Source: Neodontobutis hainanensis (taxonomy: Eukaryota; Chordata; Actinopteri; Gobiiformes; Odontobutidae). Taken from it: a DNA stretch of 64,000 nt. Below are positions 1-12,398 of the stretch, one piece after another. Location: contig JALDNG010000754.1 in NCBI GenBank assembly GCA_024349245.1, positions 124,001 through 188,000 of the forward strand, given 5' to 3'. Each line of letters begins with the position of its first letter. Positions within the stretch are counted from its first letter, which is position 1. A program made the translations under genes and the position numbers. The notes under the pieces were generated by a model. The model saw nothing but the letters and a program-made list of their open reading frames with translations, was not told where the DNA came from and searched no databases.

Positions 1-480
1 ATTAGAAAAGGCCATATTATCTGCTTCCTACAATTTTGTCGTTTTTAATCCTCAATTCCTGTTTTATCTTTCAAGTTACTGTTCGATCTTATCTTCGATA
101 CAACTTAATACTTTTAGAAAGTTATTAACCATTATGTCTTCTTTTTAGTATGAGAGAATGCGACCCAAATATTACTTTATACGTATTTGTTTGACATTCG
201 ACCAGGGTTCATTTGGGCATCTGTATAGAATATAAACTGCAAAATCATTTTTTTAAAATAAGACACTCAACATTCAATGTTTGAAGGATGCTTCTTAACA
301 GACAACGAAGCTGGAAACAATTTCCGTTCAAAATAATGAAATTTGGAGAGATTATATTGACGTGTTTATTAAAATTACGAACGTGACTGATACCATATAA
401 ACTCTAATGTCAAGCAATTCGTGAGTATTGGTTCATCTACCATTTCAACCCTTTGTAAGTTAGAAAAGTTATAATTGACC
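1..480 (+). other. coding-like scraps, possibly the left part of a decayed MULE transposase
   Basis: This stretch is less AT-rich than most of the window. Frame 2 is open from the window edge to a TAG at 149-151 and begins LEKAILSA, which resembles the D-F-E-x-A region of MULE transposases. Directly after the TAG, preceded by a pyrimidine-rich acceptor-like ttctttttag, the same frame reads YERMRPKYYFIRICLTF and ends at a TAA near 236. A third open piece (acceptor-like ttaacag near 302, then a frame containing NNEIWRDYIDVFIKI) follows to about 400. The pieces could be exons of an unknown gene or a relic interrupted by stops. The MULE assignment rests on short motifs only. Confidence 0.2.
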
Positions 481-1180
481 CATTTAATAGATAAAGTCTG
501 ACATAGAAATCGTCGATAAGAAAATTTATAAATATGAAGATATTATTGAACAAAAAATTTCAACATTTATTTGTTTTTACAAAACCAAGTAATTATCAAA
601 CGAAAAATTTGATTTTAAAACGATATATATTTTTTGAGTTATCTGATTAGACCGGTTATTTCATATAAGCAATATGGGTATTTCGAAAATTCTCCCCTTC
701 AAACACATAAAAGAAATGTATTCACGTTTATTTACAATAAAATAATTCGATTTTAGATGGAAGACATTCAGATGAGAAATTATATTTTATAAAACAGTCT
801 ACACAAAGTATTTATTTGTTTACTAAAATTCCTTTTCTTAGTTATGTTTCATGAATTTTTAATTTTTCAATTTACCATGTTCTTCAAAATTTTTAATGAG
901 TTTGGATTTATTTAAAGAAATACCATGGTTGTATAAATATCTGATAAGGGTGTATTATACTTATTACAAAATTTAACAAGTTGATATTGTGTCTATCTTT
1001 AGATTTTAAATGGCAAATTTTTTATCAAACTCATTTCCGTAAGGGGATTAGCTCAAACTATGCCAGGCTTTTTTAAAGGCGATAAAAATTTCAACTCTAT
1101 TTGCTTTTATTTTCTGATTATTTTGCTAAATTCGATACTGCAAATCGAAAACCATTCTTTGGATATTAATTTCCTTCTAT
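481..1180. other. AT-rich non-coding stretch
   Basis: No open frame, splice-site pair or repeat here could be supported. If the flanks belong to one relic, this would be an insertion or intron within it. Confidence 0.
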
Positions 1181-1206
1181 AAAAATTAAAAAATGGTAAA
1201 ACTATA

Positions 1207-1350
1207 GATATACGAGACCAATCAGAAAGAACTTTGTTGTCAACGTTTCAATGATGCCTAGACCCAATATGAAGAAAGATCACATCCTAATTAGTGTCGT
1301 TTACCAAGTTCATTCTATCATCTTTTGTACTGTGAAAAATAAACACGATA
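1207..1350 (+). other. possible MULE transposase motif remnant
   Basis: The plus strand reads YETNQKELCCQRFNDA, stop, then TQYEERSHPN, stop. MULE transposases carry an R-T-N-N-x2-E-x2-H-x2-F signature followed about 15 residues later by H-P-x-I/L-W. The remnant has T-N, E, R-F-N and H-P-N in roughly that order, but spacing is off by one residue and the leading Arg and the His are missing. It would be the downstream part of the relic suggested at 1-480. Chance similarity is not excluded. Confidence 0.2.
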
Positions 1351-2589
1351 TCATATAATTCTTTCTTGTGTTCATAAATGGCTCTGCTTCTTAACGGGAA
1401 AAAATATAATATGCTTAGATTGTGTTTTGTTTGGAGTTCTTCGTCTTAAACGAATAAAAATGTTATCTTTTTTAAATCGTTGAAAAATTACAAATAATCT
1501 TCAAAAAAGGATTAAAATAAAAAATGAATTATACGACTAAGATTGTAATTTTTTTATTTTTGATTATATTTAGATTTATATGTATGCATAATTTTTTTAA
1601 TTTTCGTTTTTAAAATGTTTGTTTCGTCAAAACATAAGAGAAGTTAAAATTACGAAGATAAAAATATTTGAATCTAAAAAATTAACAAATGGAAATATTA
1701 AATAAAAAACAACTTTCTTTTTAATACATCATGAATACTGAGATCGAAATTAAAATAAGTTATTCAATAATAGATTTAAGAGTTTCGATATATCTGATAA
1801 AGTAAAGATTTTATCCAATAAATTAATTTTGCATTTTTTAAAATTTTTTTTTATAAATTTATTAAATAAAACAAATATAAAAGTATTTTTTTTGTTTCTA
1901 ATATATCCATTAAAAAATCTATTTTGGAAACGATTTTCTTCAAATAAATTAAATTTGATAAATTTGTATAAATTATTCAATAAGATATATGTTGAAAGTT
2001 GAGACTCGTGAATAATCAAAATTTAAACGTTATGAAGACTTTTTAAAAATTTTGATCTTTTTAAAAAACGTATAAATTCAATGAGTAAATTTAAATATTT
2101 AAAATAATAAAAATGGTAGAAAATAGACAAAATTGCCGAAGCGAAAATATGTTTGGATTGTTTTCGGAAATTAAAAATGTTCAATAAAAAACAAGTAAAT
2201 ATTTTATTACATAAAATAAAATTTCAGAAAATATGTTTAAAAATGGAATTTTTCAAACTATCAGATGAACGAGTAAAAATCTTTCTCAATCATATTTAGC
2301 TAAAAATATAACATTTAGAAAATGTCATGTTTTCCTTTATATTTGTATTTAGAATTGAATTTAGAATTTACAAGTAATATAACCTATCATATAAAAATTT
2401 ATGACGAGTTTTTGATAGGAATCATAATATAAATTATTTTTTTATAAAAAAAATTCTTCATAATAAATTTTTGAAAACGAATCGAATTTTAGATAAGGTA
2501 ATAATTTTAAAGACGATTAACTTTAATTTTCATGATTCATTTGAATAATCAAAAACAAAATTTTTTTCATTTTGTTTTTCGAATTTATA

Positions 2590-3165
2590 ACTAATAATGT
2601 TTTAAGTATCACGGCGAATATACGCAGACTCAAAAATCAAACCAGGTAACAAACATTATTGCCATATATTTACATCTATATGCTTGATCAGTATAGATCT
2701 GTGGAGTAACTTTCTGCTTTTGATAAACTCTTTCGTATAGATTACCAGTGAATTCACATAATGATATATTTGACGAGAATATTAATCGCACCTAAAGTCA
2801 TAAGTTTTAGCAATGATCTCAAAAATATTCTTACTGCTAGAAACCTCAAAAAACAAGAGATGACAGTTCAAAGATTATTTTAATGAATCTTAGGGGATAT
2901 GTTTCAAACATGATCCAACAGCTTTAGATGTCTTTTAACTTGTAAATGACATCCTTTAAATTGCCTTTATCACACATAAGATTATTTAAAGCACGAAATA
3001 AAAATTTTGGCATGCGCGAATCTAGTTGTCAGAATTGTTTCGACTTGTTTCAAGTAAAAATTTTTTATTTTTGTTCTTTATTTTTCTTTTATTAATTTTA
3101 GCTTTGAACGGCGTGAACTGTGTTTTAATATTGATTTAGTTGATTTATAACGAATGAAACCTTGC
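2590..3165 (+). other. coding-like island with plausible splice sites, gene model unresolved
   Basis: The island is clearly richer in G+C than its flanks and has several protein-like open pieces. One ends NIRRLKNQTR at a CAG/GTAACA donor near 2646. After an acceptor (ttcgtatag, about 2740) it could join to LPVNSHNDIFDENINRT. A 40-codon frame starts at ATG 2761. A further ATG at 2946 opens a frame with MRESSCQNCFDLFQ before a donor CAA/GTAAAA at about 3055. A pyrimidine-rich stretch then ends in attttag at about 3101, followed by FERRELCFNIDLVDL. The phases of these pieces do not form one consistent chain, so either the model is incomplete or the gene is broken. I do not recognise the product. 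Confidence 0.3.
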
Positions 3166-6100
3166 AAAAAAATATTTAAACAAACAAACATTATCTCAAT
3201 CAATAAAAAATCTAAACTAAGATAAAATACATTGTAAAATTTCAATCATCTTCACTCTTTTGTTATTAGAGGATAAATGGTTATTTAAACACATTATAAA
3301 TTGATTAAATGTGTTTTGTTTAAACAAAGACTTTCTTCGAGAAGGTTTAATAGACGATCTCTATTTCCTCTGATATAGTCAATAAATATATGATAGCTAT
3401 TTAAATTGTTTGAACTATATTTCTCTTTATGAAATTAGCATAAATAACTGAAAATAATTACAGGTAATTCGATTAATAAACCTCATAAAAACATTATTTC
3501 GAATTTAGAAAATGTTTTTCATAAAAGAGACTTTTTATGCTTTTTACGTATTTTTGACTCGGAGATTCTTGTTAGATATCTTAACACAGCTTGAAATAAC
3601 TCAAAATATTATTAATCGTAAAGCATATTTCAAGATATTTCATTTATCATGTGATATATTTTGACAAATTCAGGTTATTTTGCAAAATATGATTTTTTAA
3701 TTATTTATCTAATTTCACTATTAATTCAATGAGAAATTTATCAATTAATACCCTCTGACCAAGACAATTCTTGTTGAGTTCAATTTTCGTTAAACATATT
3801 CTAAAATATGTTCTTGCTATTTTTAAATGCTTCTGTTATACTGTTCAATTATATCTCCAAAAAAACTTTTTTTGATAGCATCCAATCGCGGATTATTCTG
3901 ATGAAAATATTTTCAATGTACGTCATGAATAGGAAGTATTATTTATCAAGTATTTATTTGATCGCAGCGAAAATAAAATTATTTTCAAAGATAAATAACT
4001 GTGAATCAAAAATTGATGTTGTTAGTTCATGGGTACCAAGTAAATTTGACATTAACATGTCCCTATTACGTCGAGTATAAATTATCATATAATTCACACG
4101 ATATTTTTACGGGCTTTTAACTTCACTCAAAGAGAAACATAGATGTATTCCAGAATGGCACCAAAAGATATACAATTTTTAACAAAATTAATGTTAAAAA
4201 GTAGAAATAACTTCATGTATTTTGAAATACTATGATTCAAAATTTTTGATTCTCAAAGTAAATTCAGATGATGGTTCTGATCAAACACCGAATTTATCAA
4301 CTTATACATGGTATATTAAATCATTTTTTCCTTTATCGTTATTCTAAGCAACGCAATTGTATCTAAACATACTCGAATGACTTAAAGTTATAAATAAGAT
4401 AAAAACAAAACACAAAGAACGACTATATTTTTAAAAATATGTTAAAATCGCAGACACTTTTTGTTTAATGATGAAATAATTTTCATTTATCGTTTAATTG
4501 GTTAAAATTAAAAATGTAAAATTTATCTTGAAAAGATTCAGAGGTTATCTCTGTATATGTGAAATAAAAATCCAACTGTTAAATGTTTTAATAAATCACG
4601 AACAGCTAAATAACGAAAACGATGGTTGGGTATTATGTCAGAAATAATTTTAGAAATTACACTTGATCGAATGATAATTAAGAAGAAAAATGCAATTTTA
4701 TTGGAATATATAATAGCCCAAGAAAAATATATTTAACTAACTGTGAACCTACTAATACCATGATAATACTTGAATAAAAACTTATTTTCAAACAAATCAA
4801 TCTCGAAAACTACACCTATCAATCATAAAATAAATATTTTAATTTTCATTAAATATCATTAATAATGTTCAAAATTAACAAATAATTATAGGTAAAACAA
4901 AATAAAAACCATTTATTTAATAATATATACAAACAACACATTTATACTATGATCTATCAATTTAAAAATTTTCTCGTCAATGTAGCTTCTTATGTGCACT
5001 ATAAATGTAAATTTTACTGGTCACAAAATTTTTACTCTCACTTACTCCCCGATAAAATATATAATGACGTTTGTTATTTTTGGCTGATAAAAATTATTTT
5101 TTAATTATGCAACCAAAATGTTAACATCAAGAAAAATTTTCTTCTAAATTAATAAATTTGTAGCTTCCTGAAGAAAGTACGATCGCTTTTCCAAAGTAAA
5201 TCTTTATAATATTTTATATCAGAGATATATTTAAATTTTAAAGTTTTAAAGATCATATCAAAATTAATTATGACTTTATAAACGTTGTTATGTTCACATT
5301 TAAATATGACTAGTTTTGGTTTATAATTAGTTTAACTGATATAAAAAATAAAATTTCTATTTACGACAACATCATCTTTTCATGTTTGTATAGATAAATA
5401 ATTCCAATAAAAGTATCTGTTTTTAAAACAGTTTTACTTGAAATATATATGTTTCAGATCATTTTATTTATCCTTTTTCTTCTTGACATTGTTAAATCAC
5501 AAATTATACAACAATACCTGTGTCGTTATATTGTCACAATATTATTTAATTTTTTCACTTTGTGAACGACAAAAACAGCTCTTCCTCATGTAATAGGTTA
5601 AAGAATCTTTGAATAATATGGCTTTTATTATATCTTAAACGTACAATGTCAATCTAGTTATATTTGGTTTTGACCAATATTCACGAAATGTTTTCATTTG
5701 CAAATTATTGAACTTATGTTAAAATATGAAACACAACTATAAAACATCATATAATGCAGATTACAAATATATCTCACCTATTAACTTAAATAACTCTGAA
5801 GGTTTTCTAAAATAGTAACATGTATGACAATACCATCCTATAAATACAGAAACTATTAATCAATATAAAAATAACTTCAATAAAGTTGTGTTCACAGATT
5901 TAAAAAGTTAATCTTAAATGTTTATTTTAAGAATGTAGAATTAATCACTTCATCTACGTCATAATTTGCATAATCACATAAAATTCTAAAATAGATGGTT
6001 AACTCTGCTTTCAATGGATTAGAATTTCTTTCAAAACATAAAACATACTATTAGGCCTTCAAAAACAAGAAAAAAGTTTGACCTTTACTTGAATGAAAAG

Positions 6101-7269
6101 TACTAAAATTTATGTGTGAATAATTTATATTTTGGATATATTTATTTGTTTTTAAAATAAAGTATTCGCTTATTAAAAATTTAAACATGGGATTGAGAAA
6201 CTTCAGAATATATAAATTAATAGTTAATAAAACTCATTTGATGAAATTGATTCAATCTATAATACAAACATACTTTATTTGAGGGATGAAAAATTTTTCG
6301 CTGTCTGAAGTTCGACCATTCCATTCAACTTGAGCTTTGAAAACTTTTCCTTAAAAAATATAAACATGATCATTATTTTATAAATAGTTAATGCTTGGTG
6401 GTTTTCATGTTATGATTACAATCTTAAACAGGCACATTTAAGTAATAAATGATCATAGAAAGAAATTTTTTCCCCTGATATCTTTAACTCTGGGATAACT
6501 CAATAATTTAAATTTTTTAAAGGATGTAATGCATTGTTTGAAAAATTTAAAATTATGTGTTCTTAACATAATTTTAATATCATCGGAAACAGATATAAAT
6601 ACTCTTGACAGATTTATATGAATGAGAAATAATTAAAATAGATAAATTATTATCATCGATAAATATGACATCTTTTTTGAATGAATTTTATGTGAAACGC
6701 GAATAAGATGAGGTTAAAATCTCTACGTAAAAAGATAAAAAACAATTTTTGAAGATACTTAAACATCGATGAATAATCTCATTTTATATTTGTTAATTTA
6801 TGATTTTAAAATTGTACATAAAATAAATTGTTTCCAATCATTTTCAAATGTAAATTCTTTTTTACAATTTTATGTTTAAAGATTGGTAGCTGTCGTTTAT
6901 TTAAATCAAAAGAGACGTTATGTTTCAAGATAAATAGCATGCTTTCAACTATTTTTAATTCAGTTTAACAATAGAACATCTTAAAAATATGTAAATTTAT
7001 GAAAAAATAGTCCCTATACTTCAAATCAACAAAATACAACAAATTTAATTCAAGCGCTTATTACTAATTTTAGCTTACTTTTGTGCACTGAATCATAAAT
7101 CATTCTTCAAGCAAGTGTTGTAGAAGTGAGGTATAATTTAATATACTTCAAAAAATATTGTGATAAAGCTTAAGAGTTTAAAATTTAAAAATATTCATTC
7201 AAAGAGGTGAAAACTATAAATATCACGACTTTTCATTGAGAAATTCTTATCGTTTAATAAATTGTAAAG
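3166..7269. other. AT-rich stretch without supported genes
   Basis: Nothing was supported here. A 90-codon frame at 3808-4080 is within what chance gives in such AT-rich DNA and has no recognisable domain or splice context. Confidence 0.
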
Positions 7270-7544
7270 CTAACATCAATCTTCAGGATTAAAGAAAAAT
7301 CGAGAAGCAATTCTTCGTGGCATAAAAAATAACGGTGGAATTATCCCGTCGATCATGGGTATATATTTGTTTTGAAAACATCCAAAACCCTGTTTTCTAG
7401 TTTAAGAAAATTCCTTTTAATCGTAAAGTCATCAAAAAAATCTTTTATTTGAAACAGAAAATTCAAATAAATATTAGAGTAGCCATAATTAGCAATAATC
7501 ATTGACGCCGTGATATATTTATCTCTGCTTGAAAGATGTTCCAA
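7270..7544 (-). pseudogene. possible decayed MULE transposase fragment
   Basis: A minus-strand frame from 7544 to 7353 ends with LENRVLDVFKTNIYP. After a one-base shift the reading continues MIDGIIPPLFFMPRR and then IASRFFF to about 7285. MULE transposases have a D-G-T-F-K-T/x core followed by a Gln-Leu-Tyr-x-Ile-His-Gly segment, an Ile/Val-Pro-Leu-x-Phe/Tyr segment and an S-x-Y block. The order V/TFKT, MI-x-G, IIPPLFF and S-R-F fits that region in a frameshifted, eroded copy. No terminal repeats were found. The similarity is judged from memory of the family pattern and could be accidental. Confidence 0.25.
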
Positions 7545-9340
7545 AAATTATCATTGCTAGTTATCAAATTTATTCGAAAAAACATAGTTTAATCAAAGAA
7601 ATGAAACATATTTCATGACAAGATAAAGTTGAAAATTATTTTAAACAACTTTATCATAAAAAATAACGAATATTGATTTTATAACATAAATATTTGTGAG
7701 TTATTACTTTTTTTTATGATGCACTTATCAAATGCATTTAATGAATGAAATCTCAATTGATGTTTTTATCTTTGAAAAAATTATCTATATCTGAAAATAT
7801 TTTTGGTAGCTAAAAATTAAAAGAGTCGTTAAAGTGATTTCAAAATTTTAAAAGTTTAACTCATTACATAGCGATATTCAATATTGATATTTATACTTTG
7901 TCAGCTTTACTTAAGCTAAATTTTTATTTAATTATAATTTCAAAATTTTATTATATTTAAAAGATTACCTTTTTTTAAATATACAATGAGGATATTGATT
8001 GATGTGTTATAATAAAATAATCTCAAAAATATTTCCACATTTGATGAATTATTTTATTATGCAATTAATAAGTTAAAATATTATGTTTTATTCAAATAAA
8101 AGCTTAATCATAAAAAATAATTTTAAATTAAATATTTTTGAAGTAAACTTTGACATTTTTTACTTTTGTTTATTTATTATTCAAATGTAAATAACCACGA
8201 TACATTAAATGCTAAGAAAAAAGTTCCTTTTCTGTTTGCAAAATAAATATCTTTTATGTTTAGAGTTATGTTTTAACAATCTTCTATTGTTTGAAAATAA
8301 CAGAATCAAATACGCCAAATGTAACTAAGAAAAAATATAAATTCTTAAATTCCGAGTCCAATTCAAACAAAAGAATAATTTAAAAAATATCAAAAAAATT
8401 CGAATGTTATCTTCGCGCTTTAAAGCTCATATAAAGAAAAAAATATAAATGTTTGGAACAAAATATACTTCTAACGATTGTAAATTTATGATTCCTAAAT
8501 CAATGACCCAATTCAAAGAGAAAAATTCATGTGAATAAAATGAGTGTATTTATATATTTTAAATTTCTTTCTTTTATCGAGATAAAACTCAATGCATACG
8601 ATCAATCATTTTATATTTCCAAATACTCAAAAATCGTAACAAATAATTTTTCATAAGATTGTTTTATAAGACGAAGTTTTACACATATTATCCCTGCATT
8701 TATGTGGGTAAGTAAATATTATCGTATCTAAATGAAAAATTGACATTTCATAAACCAAATTTTGTTCATAACTTATTAAATATTCAAAATAATCTGAGTA
8801 ATTTGTATTAATTTAATCATAGACCCAGAAAATTTGGTAAAAATAATAATTTAATTCATTGATACATGAGTATCTCATGTGGAAGTGTATTTTGAAAATA
8901 TGTAAAAATTAGCACTAAATTTATTTGTGAGCAATAATTTTGATATTTGAAACACACTACCTAATTAATAAACGAAACATGAAAGATAATTCTGAAAGTT
9001 AAACTTAGCTCAGACACAATTAAGACCAGTTGACATGCGCGAGTTTGCATCCATTAAATATTTAAAATGTCTTTTAGTGCAAAAATCTGCATGATTCATT
9101 GATTTGGACGTTTTTCTAATTTTATAAAATGATTGGAATTCCCCTTAAACTTCATAAACTTTTATTTTGAAAATTTACCTGCGTAAATATGTTTATTGTT
9201 CCTTGCGTAGATCAAATAAAAATAATGAACTATTTTTTAATTTAATTTTGTTTAATTCAAAATATTACTAAATGATATTATCTCAGAATATTTTTGAACT
9301 TTAAAAAATATAATTTGCCTCCATGTGTAATTACGATGAT
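7545..9340. other. AT-rich stretch without supported genes
   Basis: No gene was seen. A short GC-rich word, catgcgcga at 9035-9043, about 330 bases upstream of the 9371 gene, resembles half of an NRF-1 site and also occurs at about 3012. It may be a promoter element, but on its own it is weak. Confidence 0.
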
Positions 9341-9370
9341 TCAGGTTAATTTACGATTTTTATACAGCTC

Positions 9371-10284
9371 ATGAATTTAATATTAGTCTTCTTAACTATA
9401 TTATTTACATTTTTAGTCATTTCTCCAATGCAGAATGAAGATAAAATGCAAAGAGATAGACAAACCTTGTCTTCAAATTTGCTATTAACCATACATGAAT
9501 TGGGTGCACATAAGCCATTAACAGGCCAACGCAACTATGAAACTCCTGTGGACATTTTCATTTCTAAAAAACAGAAAAAAAAAGAAAGATTTCCAAATAA
9601 ACCAAGTTCACAAGAATTAATACTCAACCTAAAACGTCGTTTCCGCAAACTTCCGTCACAAATTCAAGCAAATTATGTGAAAAATCAGAAGAAACTAGTG
9701 CCACTATCGATGGTTTATATCCCATCAAAAAACGACTTTTATTCCAGAAAATCGCAGGTAACATTTAAAAAGCAGCCATCTTTAAGAACTGAGGTGTTTT
9801 ACCGAATTCGGCATTTAAATAACTTTAGTAACAAGTTTAATTATTTTCGGCAAAATCAAAATCAATTATTGAAAGAATTAAAAGATTTAGTGGTTATATA
9901 TGGTTGTCATATATTATCTAGGTTTAAAAAAAAGGGGGGAAATGTCTGAATTTAAAATCAAACAAATATCAAGATTCAGATCGGGTTAATTTGTCTGAAA
10001 ACAATAGAATCAATTTACGAAATTTTAGGCGTCAATATTTTCTAACAGTCACCAAGGTTAAAAGATTCGACCCAAAGAATTTTTTCACATATTTAAAATC
10101 TCGCATCTTTGATGAATATGAAGTTTCATATACCATGGATGTTTTGAAGGACATGGCGCTTCTGGCTTATCCCGAAACTTATGAGTTTTATAAGAACTAT
10201 TATAATATTGGCAGCCATTTACCTCAACAGCTTATCAACAATTTTAGAGAGTTTGACGAAGCCATAAAATATTTCCTTTATTAG
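9371..10284 (+). CDS. unrecognised gene of about 304 codons, split by a one-base frame change
   Basis: Two overlapping open frames make up this entry. The first (9371-9949, 192 residues) starts with a hydrophobic stretch MNLILVFLTILFTFLV that would act as a signal peptide or anchor, followed by a very basic region with KKQKKKER, FPNKPSS, NLKRRFRKLP and repeated Asn/Gln/Lys. The second, in the -1 frame, is open from 9928 and runs to the TAG at 10282-10284; it contains a well-composed segment with KDMALLAYPETYEFYKNYYN. The frames meet at a TTT-A8-G6 run, so one base gained there, or -1 slippage, would give one continuous protein. The hydrophobic N terminus might instead be an intron end, because an acceptor-like tacatttttag precedes 9417. 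Length and composition argue for real coding. I do not recognise the family, and stops in the tail suggest decay. Confidence 0.5.
9922..9940 (+). other. A8G6 homopolymer frame-change site
   Basis: In the frame of the first open frame the sequence reads ttt aaa aaa aag ggg gga. It contains two words of the -1 slippery form X-XXY-YYZ, A-AAA-AAG and G-GGG-GGA. The following open frame lies in exactly the -1 frame. Sequencing error, a pseudogene indel, transcriptional slippage and programmed frameshifting all remain possible. Confidence 0.45.
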
Positions 10285-10620
10285 CATTCACCTATAAGAA
10301 ATAAAAGAATTAAGTTGAGATTTCAAAATCATGTTTCAGAACTTATGTCTTCTTTTAGACAGAAAACTTTTCCTGAAATTTAAATTATAAAATAGTTATG
10401 CAAATCCTTTTTTACAACTAACACGAGGAAATGTTCATTGTGTGGTTTAAGCATTGATTTTTCGTGATTAAAAAGTTTAAACAGTTTAATAAGGCAAATG
10501 GTATTGTATTTTATTTCTTTAAATTTAAGAGAAAAATCAAAACTCAACAGAGTGAAAAATATGAAGAAATGTGCGCGATTCTCAGTCAAAATCCATGAAT
10601 TTTATCAAAGGTTTTGAGAC
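10285..10620 (+). pseudogene. decayed coding continuation of the 9371 gene
   Basis: The frame of the second open frame continues past its TAG in protein-like composition: a 32-codon piece ending SSFRQKTFPEI, then stops at 10381 and 10393, then a piece containing TRKCSLCGLSIDFS with a Cys-x2-Cys pair, then TGA. In a neighbouring frame, after an acceptor-like gtttaaacag near 10477, the reading FNKANGIVFYFFKFKR continues to QQSEKYEEMCAILSQNP and a stop near 10598. The piece could be a last exon. Retained composition with interspersed stops suggests a gene under decay rather than random sequence. Confidence 0.3.
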
Positions 10621-12170
10621 TTAAAATATAAATTATTTTTAAATCATAAGTATAGTTCAAAGTTTTTGAGATCATACAGTATTTCATTCTATAATACTCT
10701 TCAGTGAATCAGTTCAACTAAAAGTTAATCTTTTTAAATTCACTTTTAATGGATATTGTGTCTGATTTATTCAACTTATTTGAAAAAGCCTAACGACTAA
10801 TTATACATTTCCCTCAATCTTTACCTTTTAAATTATGTGAAAATCTTATTGGTCGTCATAATTCGTTAATTGAACGCTAAATACTTGTGATTGTCAAAAT
10901 AACAAAGGTTTACTCATTTAATACATTTAAAATTGATCTTGAAAAAATCAATATTTTACCTTTATATTAAAAATAACAGAGAGTTCGAATTTATATTTTC
11001 ATACTTTTCTTCTTTTATGCTCATTTTCAGTTGATAATATATTTTATTGGTATTTCATGTGATTTTAAAATAAGTCATATATCTATCATCATTAATAAAG
11101 TTACGCGATTTTTACAAAAATTTAAAGTATTTAAATATAATAATCAAAATATGTTCGTTTTTTGAGAAATACATGAATAATATATGATATAAGATTAAAT
11201 TATATCTAATAATATAAATATGTTCATAAACCCCCAAGAAGATAAAAAGTGTATAAGTATAATTGGTTTGACGGTGTTAAACCAGATAAAGTATTAATTT
11301 GTCTTGCATTAAGTTATTTTTAGATTATTTTAAAATGATTTTGTAAAAATATTCAACTGACATGTTTCAGAATTATTTTATATTTTAAATTTATTTCTTA
11401 AATATAAATCTAATACCTTTTTTGGACATATTTAAGTTTAATTTATAAAATATGCTAATTTTTGAGAGGCATTACTTGTTTAATATTTATTTTTATTGAT
11501 GATTTTAGTGCATGTATTAATTCGTAATGAAAATATCTTTTATTGTGGACCAACACAAAAATATACACATATCATCAAAAATAACGGATACATGAATACT
11601 AACATTAATTTTTGTTTTTAATATTGGTTTTTAAATTTAATATCATGTAAATTGGAACTATTAATATTTCAAAACTTAATATTCAAATTGATTTTTTATC
11701 AATTCTTATTTTTATAGATAATCATATGTTTATTTTATTTAAGTGAATACTTTTAAATTGATATCAAATACTATCTTCCTTTATATTTTCCTACACATGT
11801 TACATTATATACCTAAAAAAATTGATATACGTTGTGACTTAAAATATCTTAAGCACTCAAAATTAATCGATGATCGATATAATTGTGAAAATCGATACTC
11901 TTAAATGATCGATACAACTACATTTTTGTGTTTATCATATTTATTTTTTCATATTTTAATTTTATATTTGAGATAATACTTAATGGATCAAAAAATAACT
12001 TGATATTTAGGTAAGAGTATGCATCTTCGATTTGTATATTGTAAATTATCTCTGCATGAATTCTCTTCCAGAGATTTCTATAAAAGTTTGTCAAAAGTCT
12101 TCAATATTGACATTTTTTAAGGATTCATTTGAGGAATAATAAACCTTGAGATATTTATCTATGAATTTCT
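10621..12170. other. AT-rich stretch without supported genes
   Basis: Nothing was supported apart from an acceptor-like attctcttccag near 12071, followed by a short open piece that may relate to the exon candidate at 12176. Confidence 0.
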
Positions 12171-12175
12171 CACAG

Positions 12176-12398
12176 ATGTTTCACATATAATAAAACGCCA
12201 TCTGATAAAAATAATGAAAAACGGGAAGGATGCAAATCTTGTGAAACCTGTTCATCGATTCAGTCAAAAATAAGAACATATAACCAGTGCTTTCAAATAG
12301 ACTGTGATAAATTTTTAAGTCAATTTCATCAGTGTTTCCTTAAGATGATAAACCAAATCTCTCACATGATTTACAAAGCATATAGAGAGTTCATATAA
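12176..12398 (+). CDS. cysteine-rich last-exon candidate
   Basis: A 73-codon frame with no own start codon opens directly behind an acceptor-like tgaatttctcacag (AG at 12174-12175) and ends at TAA 12396-12398. It is unusual for this window in having seven cysteines, including a compact GCKSCETC cluster, followed by single Cys residues in YNQCFQIDCDKF and FHQCFL. A helical, hydrophobic-patterned tail (KMINQISHMIYKAYREF) follows. This pattern would suit a small disulfide-rich or metal-binding domain. No upstream exon could be joined with confidence. Chance open frames of this length occur in AT-rich DNA, but the cysteine content argues mildly for coding. Confidence 0.32.

Noticed and set aside
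1750..2019. 89-codon minus-strand open frame
   Set aside because: Composition is dominated by Phe, Asn, Lys, Leu and Ile as expected from AT-rich chance frames; no splice or domain support.
3808..4080. 90-codon plus-strand open frame, with a stretch vaguely like a cyclin helix (LSSIYLIAAKI)
   Set aside because: The resemblance is too short, and frames of this length are expected by chance in this base composition.
9346..9534. 62-codon minus-strand frame
   Set aside because: Antisense shadow of the better-supported 9371 plus-strand frame.
9928..9960. Polypurine tract followed by TGTC, resembling the 3' end of an LTR retroelement
   Set aside because: No second LTR, primer site, integrase or reverse transcriptase was found, and protein-like sequence continues beyond it in the -1 frame.
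10380..10589. 69-codon minus-strand frame
   Set aside because: Antisense of the plus-strand coding continuation, which has better composition.
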